9,781 bases of DNA, taken from Glaciecola sp. UBA1851. GTDB lineage: Bacteria; Pseudomonadota; Gammaproteobacteria; Enterobacterales; Alteromonadaceae. Each line of letters starts with the position of its first letter. Position 1 is the first letter of the stretch. The stretch covers positions 1 to 9,781 of the forward strand of contig DDIL01000187.1 of the NCBI GenBank assembly GCA_002338515.1, read 5' to 3'. A program made the translations under genes and the position numbers. The notes beneath the pieces were generated by a model, which did no database searches, was not told the origin of the DNA, and was given only the letters and a program-made list of their open reading frames with translations. Below, in pieces: positions 1 through 6,894 of the stretch.

Positions 1-3000
1 TTATAGCTTTGTGCCACAAGCAACTGATGCTGACGGAGATACACTTACATTTAGTGTTGCTAATAATCCAAATTGGGCCAATTTTAACTCAAGCACGGGA
101 GAATTGTCGGGTACTCCTCAAAGTGGAAATGTGGGTACCAATCCAAATATTGTCATTAGTGTTTCTGATGGTACAGATACTGCAAATTTAAGTAGTTTCT
201 CAATTACTGTATCTAGCAATGTAAGTACCTTAGATAGTGACAATGATGGTCTAACTGACGACGAAGAAATAGCCTTAGGTACGCACCCTGATGTGCAAGA
301 TACAGATGGCGACGGTTTTCTTGATAAAGAAGAAGTAGATAACTGGGATCAATTTAGTGGTACGCATCTTCGCTTTAATCCATTGGTAGCTGATGTTCCT
401 CGTCTAAGAATGCAAAGATTAGGTACACCTGTTATTCAATTATATGCCACTACAACTGAATCAGGCTCTATTAGTAAAGGCATGAGCGAAGAAAGTGAAG
501 CTGAAGTGCAAACGACTACCGACAGAGGCAGAGAAAGCGTGAATGTTGTAGAGGAACAACATGCGGTAAATGTGAACGCTGAAGTGAAAAAATCAGGCCC
601 TGTTACTTCTGGTAGTGTAGAGGCATCATATGATTACAATCATACCGACACTACAACAGAAACTAACTATTGGAATGAAACAACGGTTGAATCCAATAGA
701 CAGGCTTCATCAGAATATTTTGAAACGCTAAGTTCAGAAACCGTGCAAACCAGTGGCGGAGAAATAAAAGTGTTGATGGGCTTGCTAAACGATGGTGATG
801 TAAGCTATACGCTAAACAATATGAACATTTCCGCTTTTATGGAAAATCCAGAAAGAGCGGGCGATTTAATCGCTGTTGGCACATTATTGTTTGATGGCGA
901 TATGACGTTTACACCCACGCCATTAGGTAGCAATATCCAGCCAACTCCTGATGATTTTACTCCCTTCAACTTCGTTTATAGAGCGGAAAATAATCCAGAA
1001 GAAATTAGCCGAATATTAGAAAATTCAAATCAATTAGTTTTCCAAGCGACTAATTTATCGTTAACTGGTCAAAGACAAGATGTTGATTTAAATTTAGCTG
1101 CCCAAAATGTGAGAGCCAGAACAGCAGAGATCATTGTTGATTTTGGTGATAGCCAAGGCATTAAAACGGAGCGATTTAGAGTCGCGGTAGATAATGGAAC
1201 CAGCGAAACGTTAACGTTTGACGAGCTTATGAGCCAAAGATTGAACTTCAACTATGAGTTTTCAACTGAAACATTCCCTGGCTTTGATAGCAATTCTGGG
1301 CTCACTTCAATCAGAAATATATCTATGAATGGCAATACGAATTCGTATTGGTTAGTTGCACATACCTTCACACCTGTCGGCGCACCCTCTGGTACTACCG
1401 ACACAAGGTTGTACAACATTCTAAATGAAAGCTATGTCGCGTCTGATATAACTTTGCGAAAGGGTGATGTATTGCATATGGTTTATATCACAGATACGGA
1501 TTTAGATGGCTTGAGCGATAGGCTTGAAATTATTGAAGGCACTGATTTAGATGTTGCTGATACCGACAATGATGGATTAGACGATGCGTTTGAGACATAC
1601 GGTTGGTTCAGCAACTTAATGCAGGCGCCATGTGATGAAGGTGATGAACTTTACTTAGTATTTGCAAATCCTCTGGATGCTGATACAGATTCAGACGGTA
1701 ATACTGACTTCGATGAATTTAACAATTGTACTAACCCAAGCGGTGATTTAATGGTTGAGGTTGGCGATGATAAGTTAGCAAGCATCAATGAAACCATAAC
1801 ACTTGAAGCAGAGCCTGAAAACTTTAGAAATAGAACGAGTTTGTCTTATACATGGACGCAAACTGGGGGGGTATCCGTAGGTTCGTTACCCAACGCGGCT
1901 AGTATTACGTTTGACGCGCCTTCTGAGGTGACAAATCTGCAATTTGAAGTAATGGTTACAGATACTGATATCCAAGATTCCATGGCAACGGATACGGTTT
2001 CGGTTTTCGTTGCAAGAGATAAAACGCGCGCCATATTTGTAGATGCAGATACAGGCCACGATTTCAATAACAGCGGAAGAATGCCTAATAGTCCCATTCG
2101 AACAATTACGAGAAGTTTATCAGATGGTTTTTCTGGTGATGATATTTATTTGAACACACCAACTTCTGGTTTTTATTCACTCGAAGATACTCTTGAATTA
2201 CCTTCAACTACTAGTTTGTATGGTGGATTTGATCAAGGGTGGACGCATGATCCAGACAGCTTCCCAACTCCGATCATGGTAAATAGTTTAGTTGGCATTT
2301 TAGTTCAAGATTTTTCTACCACTACCATTAGCGGTGTGAGTATAGAAGCGATGGTGCCATCCGGCAGTATTGGCCACTCTAAGGCAATCATGATTGATAA
2401 CGGCAATAATATTTTACTAGATAGAGTGATTGCTAAGGGTGCAGACTTACCTAGCGATCATATTGTTGAAAATAATGTTGCCGCATCTAGCTATGGTGTA
2501 TTTATTGATAGTGTAAACAGAGTTGACCTTTTATCAAGTAGCCTTTTTGCTGGTAATGGGGCAAGTGGTAAACAAGGCGATGATGGTGATGCGGGTAGTG
2601 CTGGAAACCGAGGTGCAAATGGCAGCGCGGGAGGCGCGGGAGGACAGGAAGGCAGAGGTCATACTGGCCAAAATGGCGGTAAAGGAGGCGACGGTAGAGA
2701 GGGCGTAACTGCTTGTACAGATGGTAGAAGTGGCGGCAAAGGAGTGGATAGCGGCAGTGTAACAGGCGGTAGCGGCGGAGCTGGAGCAGACGCTACGTTA
2801 AACATAATTGTATGCAATGTTACTAATGCTAAAAATGGAAGCAGTGTTAGCACTAGAGCGGCTACCGGTGCGCAAGGTGCCCAAGCTGAACAGTCATTTT
2901 CTTTCAGTAATGGTTACTTTGTACCAAGTAATGGTCTTGGCAAAGGTAGTAGAGGTGCTGGCGGTGCTGGTGGCGGTGGTGGCGGCAGTGGTGCCGGTAT

Positions 3001-3535
3001 CGATCTCAATAATGGCGGCGGCGGCGGCGGTGGCGGAGAAGGCGGCGAAGGTGGTGAAGGGGGTGACCCTGGAACGGGCGCAGGCGGTTCTTTCGGATTG
3101 TTACTGAACAATGTTACTTTTGCCAAAATACAAAGCACACGACTTGAAAGTTCTGAAGGTGGTCTAGGCGGAGCAGGAGGTGCAGGCGGTACAGGTGGCG
3201 CTGGTGGCGGTGGCGGTACAGGCGGCGATTCAGGTTCGCGAAAAGGGGGTAACGGAGGAAGTGGCGGTCCTGGCGGTAATGGCGGTGCAGGCGGCGGCGG
3301 AGCAGGTGGTCCAGTGGCAGGCATTGCACTACTTACTAATAGCCAACTAGATATTACTGACTCAACTATTGTAACGGGGAACGCAGGAATTGGCTTAAAT
3401 CCTAATAGAGGTCAAGGTGGTTGGAACTTTGGAATTTACACCGATGGTTCAACTATCAATACTAATTTAAACAACACCTTTACCTTAGGTGCTGCAGGCA
3501 ACAATTCTGACCCTGCTGCGGATACAAATGAATAA
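1..3535 (+). CDS. Large secreted/surface protein, 5'-partial: Ca-binding loops, binary-toxin-B-like module, Gly-rich beta-helix
   Basis: The reading frame is open to the left edge (codons begin at base 2 and read Y-S-F before the GTG at 11), so the true start lies upstream. Numbering from that GTG, 1174 residues are visible to the TAA at 3533. Domains in order: He_PIG/cadherin-like Ig fold (1-68, with ATDADGDTLTFSV and GELSGTP); calcium loops DSDNDGLTDDEE (75) and DTDGDGFLDKEE (97); a protective-antigen-like module (about 120-415); an unassigned beta-rich linker (416-490); calcium loops at 495, 517 and 558, the last inside a C541-C573 pair; a PKD/K319L-like domain (580-668); a DUF1565-like beta-helix entry (674-747, FVDAD and SLYGGFD); and beta-helix rungs with three glycine-rich insertions (848-1100). 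The C-terminus (AADTNE) has no PEP-CTERM, GlyGly-CTERM, sortase or type IX sorting signal. The secretion route is not visible because the N-terminus is missing. Function is unknown: adhesin-like or toxin-like are both possible. Confidence 0.93.
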   Translation, partial: YSFVPQATDADGDTLTFSVANNPNWANFNSSTGELSGTPQSGNVGTNPNIVISVSDGTDTANLSSFSITVSSNVSTLDSDNDGLTDDEEIALGTHPDVQDTDGDGFLDKEEVDNWDQFSGTHLRFNPLVADVPRLRMQRLGTPVIQLYATTTESGSISKGMSEESEAEVQTTTDRGRESVNVVEEQHAVNVNAEVKKSGPVTSGSVEASYDYNHTDTTTETNYWNETTVESNRQASSEYFETLSSETVQTSGGEIKVLMGLLNDGDVSYTLNNMNISAFMENPERAGDLIAVGTLLFDGDMTFTPTPLGSNIQPTPDDFTPFNFVYRAENNPEEISRILENSNQLVFQATNLSLTGQRQDVDLNLAAQNVRARTAEIIVDFGDSQGIKTERFRVAVDNGTSETLTFDELMSQRLNFNYEFSTETFPGFDSNSGLTSIRNISMNGNTNSYWLVAHTFTPVGAPSGTTDTRLYNILNESYVASDITLRKGDVLHMVYITDTDLDGLSDRLEIIEGTDLDVADTDNDGLDDAFETYGWFSNLMQAPCDEGDELYLVFANPLDADTDSDGNTDFDEFNNCTNPSGDLMVEVGDDKLASINETITLEAEPENFRNRTSLSYTWTQTGGVSVGSLPNAASITFDAPSEVTNLQFEVMVTDTDIQDSMATDTVSVFVARDKTRAIFVDADTGHDFNNSGRMPNSPIRTITRSLSDGFSGDDIYLNTPTSGFYSLEDTLELPSTTSLYGGFDQGWTHDPDSFPTPIMVNSLVGILVQDFSTTTISGVSIEAMVPSGSIGHSKAIMIDNGNNILLDRVIAKGADLPSDHIVENNVAASSYGVFIDSVNRVDLLSSSLFAGNGASGKQGDDGDAGSAGNRGANGSAGGAGGQEGRGHTGQNGGKGGDGREGVTACTDGRSGGKGVDSGSVTGGSGGAGADATLNIIVCNVTNAKNGSSVSTRAATGAQGAQAEQSFSFSNGYFVPSNGLGKGSRGAGGAGGGGGGSGAGIDLNNGGGGGGGGEGGEGGEGGDPGTGAGGSFGLLLNNVTFAKIQSTRLESSEGGLGGAGGAGGTGGAGGGGGTGGDSGSRKGGNGGSGGPGGNGGAGGGGAGGPVAGIALLTNSQLDITDSTIVTGNAGIGLNPNRGQGGWNFGIYTDGSTINTNLNNTFTLGAAGNNSDPAADTNE
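368..1255 (+). other. Protective antigen / binary toxin B-like pore-forming module inside the large protein
   Basis: Residues about 120-415 of the visible protein follow a pair of calcium loops, as in anthrax protective antigen (PA). From memory of PA, several landmarks recur in the same order: NPLVADVP (123) against HPLVAAYP; a Ser/Thr-rich, alternating stretch HAVNVNAEVKKSG then SGSVEASYDYNHT (184-212) against HGNAEVHAS then GGSVSAGFSNSNS, which is the membrane-inserting hairpin in PA; EIKVLMGLLNDGDVSYTL (251) against LNANIRYVNTGTAPIYNV; ARTAEIIVDFG (369) against ETTARIIFNG; and LTFDELMSQRLNFNY (401) against MTLKEALKIAFGF. I aligned these by eye only. The PA furin site is not seen, and the phi-clamp Phe appears to be replaced by a non-aromatic residue near 349-351. 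Confidence 0.65.
2552..3310 (+). repeat. Three glycine-rich blocks within beta-helix rungs
   Basis: Coding low-complexity sequence in three blocks: 2552-2788, 2930-3088 and 3158-3310, encoding runs such as GGAGGAGGTGGAGGGGGTGG. Each block follows a similar 20-28-residue non-glycine segment whose pattern is typical of a beta-helix rung. The DNA is locally GC-rich because of GGC/GGT codons, including five consecutive GGC codons at 3014-3028. The first block is more collagen-like (GxxGxxG with Asp, Asn, Lys, Arg); the last two are nearly pure Gly with Ala, Glu, Thr and Ser, like PE_PGRS or polyglycine-II loops. Confidence 0.9.
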
Positions 3536-3553
3536 AATAAGGCGTTAAGAAAT

Positions 3554-3586
3554 AGTCTGTGCTGGTTTGCCAGTACAGGCTTTTTC
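3554..3586 (+). terminator. Intrinsic terminator of the large surface-protein gene
   Basis: An 11-bp stem (3555-3565 with 3570-3580, including two G-T pairs) closes a TTTG loop and is followed by five T residues and a C. It begins 19 bp after the TAA at 3533-3535. It separates the surface-protein gene from the sigma/kinase operon, so the operon should have its own promoter between here and 3711. Confidence 0.85.
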
Positions 3587-3710
3587 TAAATATTAATGGT
3601 ATACGAAAGACAGTTCTATATTTTATAGCATGAATTTACTTTTAGTAGCGATTCCTTATTTAGGTTAATTGCTATGCACCTTTCTTATTAATTGTTGTAT
3701 ATTAAATCTA
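3587..3710 (+). promoter_or_regulatory. Region that should hold the sigma/kinase/phosphatase operon promoter; no confident boxes
   Basis: This AT-rich gap between the terminator and the Shine-Dalgarno at 3711 must contain the operon promoter if the terminator works. I see TATATT at 3698-3703 and at 3617-3622 as possible -10 boxes. Neither has a good -35 at 16-18 bp; TTGCTA at 3669-3674 is 23 bp from the nearer one. An ECF-type autoregulated promoter is possible but cannot be recognised without knowing the motif. Confidence 0.3.
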
Positions 3711-3717
3711 AGAAGGA
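3711..3717 (+). promoter_or_regulatory. Strong Shine-Dalgarno serving a leader ORF, not the sigma-factor ATG
   Basis: AGAAGGA lies 6 bases before the ATG at 3724. The sigma-factor ATG at 3749 has only AT-rich sequence (AATAACTATT) in front of it and lies about 31 bases from this site. Ribosomes are therefore expected to load at 3724 and reach the sigma frame by coupling or reinitiation. An in-frame TGA at 3725 prevents any upstream ATG, GTG or TTG start for the sigma frame. Confidence 0.7.
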
Positions 3718-3723
3718 ATTTGT

Positions 3724-3756
3724 ATGAAAATCACCCAAAATAACTATTATGAATAA
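3724..3756 (+). CDS. Putative 10-codon leader peptide (MKITQNNYYE) overlapping the sigma-factor start
   Basis: This short ORF has a much better ribosome-binding site than the downstream gene. Its last codons (TAT-GAA-TAA) overlap the ATG at 3749, so termination at 3754-3756 would place ribosomes beside the sigma start. It could serve translational coupling or attenuation. It could also be the relic of an older sigma N-terminus, since many Sig-70_X6 proteins start with an M..(I/V)T-like stretch. No codon bias can be judged at this length. Confidence 0.4.
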   Translation: MKITQNNYYE

Positions 3757-4258
3757 CCCATCTGTATCAAATATTACGCCAGAGGCTTTGCAAGAACTGC
3801 ATCGAATTGCAAAACGTTGTATGAGCAATGAAAATCCTGGTCATACTCTTCAAGCAACGGCATTAGTTAATGAAGCCTATTTGTCTTTGCATGCAGCCAA
3901 TATTAATACGCCTGACAAGCTACAATTTTTCGCATTAGCGGCAACACATATGCGTCACATATTGGTTGATCATGCGCGAAGTAAGTCTGCTAAAAAACGT
4001 GAAGCGCAGGCAATGGCAATTAGTGCGAATGATGAATTGTTGTTAGATACAAATGATATGACATCTTTGGTATTACTTGATGAAGTGCTCATGCTTTTTT
4101 CTGCACTAGATGAGCGTGCCGCGAAAATGTATGAAATGCGGCTATTTGCAGGCATGAGTAATGCTGAATTGGCTGAATTGTTTGATATTTCAATTGCGAC
4201 GGTAGAAAGAGATATTCGTATTGCCAAGGCATGGATTAATCAACAGTTCAATAAATAG
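3749..4258 (+). CDS. ECF-type RNA polymerase sigma factor (Sig-70_X6 / ECF43-like), N-terminally short
   Basis: This 169-residue sigma factor should direct RNA polymerase to a specific regulon. Region 2 is visible as ELHRIAKRCM (16-25), PGHTLQATALVNEAYLSL (30-47) and FFALAATHMRHILVDHARS (60-78, the 2.3/2.4 part). Region 4 spans about 106-165, with the helix-turn-helix MSNAELAELFDISIATVERD (136-155). These are hallmarks of the family next to Ser/Thr kinases. Where typical ECF factors have DAED in region 2.2, this one reads Q-A-T-A (35-38). Thr37 therefore sits at an acidic position, matching by eye the phospho-switch site described for EcfP of Vibrio parahaemolyticus. The N-terminus is shorter by roughly 13 or more residues than usual family members, which normally show LL..W..GD..AL..L.PLVY before this point. 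The kinase gene follows after 9 bp. Confidence 0.93.
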   Translation: MNNPSVSNITPEALQELHRIAKRCMSNENPGHTLQATALVNEAYLSLHAANINTPDKLQFFALAATHMRHILVDHARSKSAKKREAQAMAISANDELLLDTNDMTSLVLLDEVLMLFSALDERAAKMYEMRLFAGMSNAELAELFDISIATVERDIRIAKAWINQQFNK

Positions 4259-4267
4259 GGACGGATC

Positions 4268-6892
4268 ATGAGTCTACTTTGGGAAGAAGCGAAAGAACTA
4301 TTTTTTAAAATTAGCGAATTGCCTGAATTGGAGCGTGAGGCATTTATAGAAGAGCATACTGCCCATAATCCTGATTTGAGAGCCTTGGTACAAGAACTTA
4401 TTGATGGCGATACCCTTGAAGATGAACCACTTGCAGCCTCTCAATTGGTAAGTAGTCAAGCGAAAGTATTGTTAGAAGAAAGTTATTCCGCCAAAAAAGG
4501 CGAGCGATTTGCTAATTACGAAATTATTGACACCATTGGCGAGGGTGGAATGGGGATTGTGTATTTAGCCAAAAGAGTCGATGCTCAATTTAAACAAACC
4601 GTGGCTATTAAAGTTATCCACTCAAAGAATTTAGTGTTAGAAACTATTGAGCGATTTAGGCAAGAGCGAAAAATTTTAGCTAGTTTACAGCACCCTAATA
4701 TTGCTCAGCTAGTAGACGGCGGCGAGACTGAAACAGGCTTGCCTTATATTGTGATGGAGTACATCCATGGTACGAATATTATTGATTATTGTAAAAAGCA
4801 TAAATTATCTATTGATGAGCGTTTGCAGCTATTTAAACAAGTATTAAACGCCGTTGATTATGCCCATCAGCGATTAGTTATTCACCGAGACTTGAAGCCA
4901 AGTAACGTGTTAGTCACTGAAGAGGGTAACGTCAAGCTTCTTGATTTTGGTATTGCAAAACTTCTTGATAACAATAATTTAGATAGCGATCCTCATGTAA
5001 CTAAAATTGAAATGAAAGTCATGACACCTTTGAATGCGTCTCCTGAACAGGTGAGAAGTGAGCAAGCCACCACTCGAACAGACATTTATGGTTTATGCAC
5101 TTTGCTATATCAGATGCTAACTGAAAAGCCTTTGTTTGAAACTGAAAATTTAACGAGTATTGAAATTGAAAGTTGGATCTTAGATAAAATGCCAACTAAA
5201 CCAAGTGGGAATATTTCAGACACTCACAGCGTTAAAAATTTAAAACTTGCGACAACATTAAGTGGTGATCTAGACACCATTATTTTAAAAGGATTACAGA
5301 AAGAGCCAGAGCGACGGTATACGTCAGTAGAACAACTTGATTCAGACATTCACCGTTATCAAAATTGTTTTCCAATAAAAGCAAAACCAGATAGTAAATG
5401 GTATGTAGCTAAAAAGTTTTTACAGCGAAATCAAACGGTGTCTATTCTAAGTTCTATCTTTATTCTACTTACGGTTGGTTTTATTAGCGCCCTAATTTAT
5501 CAAACTCAACAAACATTGTTGCAACGTGATATTGCACTACGCGAGTCCAGTAATTCTAGAGTTGTATCAGAATTTCTAAAACAAACTTTTGATGCTGCAA
5601 GCCCTTATGTTAGTGGTGACAAACAACTGACTCCCAAAGATCTATTAGATAATGCTAAAAACCGGCTCTCTACACTTGATATGGATCCTATTTTAACAGG
5701 GCAATTACAAACTACGTTAGCTGATGTATATCTTGCTTTGTCTGAATTTGAACTAGCACAAGAGTTAATTACTCAAGCAAGAGCCAATTACAACAGCATG
5801 CAAAAACCACCTGATTTACTGGTTATTGAGTTAGAAGAAATAGCGACAAAACATGCTTATTTTGTGGGTGATTTAGAAAAGTCTGTAGATATATTGCTAC
5901 CTATTATTGATAAAACTGAAACGCTTTTAAAGAATGTCGAAACAGAAGAAGAATTTATTCGATATCAAAACAAGTATATTGATTTACTATTGAGTAAAGC
6001 CTCTAGCATAGGCGAACTAGATGATGATGAAGCCTCGCTCAAATATGCTCAAAAAGCATTGGCCTTAGCCGAAGATTTAGGTGAAAAAAGAACCTCTCCA
6101 CTAGGTGAGATATATGCATTGCTCGGCCATACATATAGACGTTTATATAATTTTGAAGAATCTGAAAGGATGTTGTTATTGGCTGTAAAAGAAGCAAAAG
6201 ATTTGTATGGTGATTTCAATTTGGAGTTAGCCTATGTCTATAATCAATTAGCAAGCACCTATTCTAGAATGGATCAATTAGAAAAGGGCGTGGATGCGGC
6301 AAAAAAAGGGTTTGAAATTAGAAACGAGTTATATCCAAATGGGCATGCTGAAGTAGGCGCAAGTTTAGGCATGTTAGCCAATTTGTATCGTCAATTAAAG
6401 CAATATGACAATGCCATCGCAAATCGATTAGAACTAAGTAAGATGCTGCAAAAAATTTTCGGAGAAGAGCATTATTATGTTGCGTTTAACGCACTTTCAT
6501 TAGCCGATATATATATTGAGAAAGATGACTTTAATAACGCGAATAAATATATTGAACTAGGCAGTAAAGTAGTCTCAGAACAATTGCCAGAGGGTAACGT
6601 TTTTTATGCACGAGGTCCAATACTAACGGGTAAGATATTTTACAAACAAAATGACTTCACTAGTGCCATTGAAATCTTAACTAAAGCAGTAGAACTCACT
6701 AAAGTTGGCGCACCTCAAGGGCATTGGTTTTTAGGTGAGGCAAGTGCTTATCTTGCTTTAAGTTATAAAGCCTTGATGCAAGATGATTTAGCATTACTTA
6801 ATAAAGCTAAAGCGCTTGAAGTATATGAAAAGCTTTATGGAAGCGACAATATACGATACATAAAAATCGCTGATTTACTCAAAGGTATTTGA
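4268..6892 (+). CDS. Transmembrane Ser/Thr protein kinase with C-terminal TPR-like sensor domain
   Basis: This 874-residue kinase likely phosphorylates the neighbouring sigma factor. An N-terminal helical segment (1-80) is typical of kinases paired with Sig-70_X6 factors. The kinase domain spans about 83-365: glycine loop GEGGMGIVYLA (91), VAIK Lys115, probable helix-C Glu133, HRDLKPSN (206-213, catalytic Asp208, an RD kinase), DFG (226-228), SPE (258-260) and DIYGL (272). One membrane helix follows at about 391-411 (VSILSSIFILLTVGFISALI). Residues 425-874 form a long helical-repeat region with TPR-like pairs (for example LGEIYALLGHTYRRLYNFEESE at 612, quoted only in part as LLGHTYRRLYNFEESE, and LAYVYNQLASTYSRMDQLEK). 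One helix with a cytoplasmic kinase domain places this region in the periplasm, suggesting signal sensing. The start ATG follows AGGG (4257-4260) by 7 bases. All catalytic residues are present. Confidence 0.95.
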   Translation: MSLLWEEAKELFFKISELPELEREAFIEEHTAHNPDLRALVQELIDGDTLEDEPLAASQLVSSQAKVLLEESYSAKKGERFANYEIIDTIGEGGMGIVYLAKRVDAQFKQTVAIKVIHSKNLVLETIERFRQERKILASLQHPNIAQLVDGGETETGLPYIVMEYIHGTNIIDYCKKHKLSIDERLQLFKQVLNAVDYAHQRLVIHRDLKPSNVLVTEEGNVKLLDFGIAKLLDNNNLDSDPHVTKIEMKVMTPLNASPEQVRSEQATTRTDIYGLCTLLYQMLTEKPLFETENLTSIEIESWILDKMPTKPSGNISDTHSVKNLKLATTLSGDLDTIILKGLQKEPERRYTSVEQLDSDIHRYQNCFPIKAKPDSKWYVAKKFLQRNQTVSILSSIFILLTVGFISALIYQTQQTLLQRDIALRESSNSRVVSEFLKQTFDAASPYVSGDKQLTPKDLLDNAKNRLSTLDMDPILTGQLQTTLADVYLALSEFELAQELITQARANYNSMQKPPDLLVIELEEIATKHAYFVGDLEKSVDILLPIIDKTETLLKNVETEEEFIRYQNKYIDLLLSKASSIGELDDDEASLKYAQKALALAEDLGEKRTSPLGEIYALLGHTYRRLYNFEESERMLLLAVKEAKDLYGDFNLELAYVYNQLASTYSRMDQLEKGVDAAKKGFEIRNELYPNGHAEVGASLGMLANLYRQLKQYDNAIANRLELSKMLQKIFGEEHYYVAFNALSLADIYIEKDDFNNANKYIELGSKVVSEQLPEGNVFYARGPILTGKIFYKQNDFTSAIEILTKAVELTKVGAPQGHWFLGEASAYLALSYKALMQDDLALLNKAKALEVYEKLYGSDNIRYIKIADLLKGI

Positions 6893-6894
6893 AT

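Noticed and set aside
11..13. GTG at 11 as the start of the large surface protein
   Set aside because: The frame is open to the window edge and the residues before it (Y-S-F) fit the He_PIG domain, so the gene begins upstream.
2552..2710. True collagen-like triple helix in the first Gly-rich block
   Set aside because: The GxxGxxG phase is kept only in short runs, is often broken by GG, and is poor in proline; it fits beta-helix loop insertions better.
2808..3107. Val/Ala-rich plus-strand ORF in another frame of the glycine-rich region
   Set aside because: A frame-shadow of GGC/GGT repeats inside a well-supported gene.
2914..3324. Proline-rich minus-strand ORF of 136 residues
   Set aside because: It is the antisense reading of GGN glycine codons (CCN = Pro); no ribosome site and no independent codon signal.
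6889..6894. TTG start for the phosphatase, overlapping the kinase stop
   Set aside because: ATG 6895 is two codons downstream with better spacing from AAAGG; TTG is less likely though it would add only two residues.
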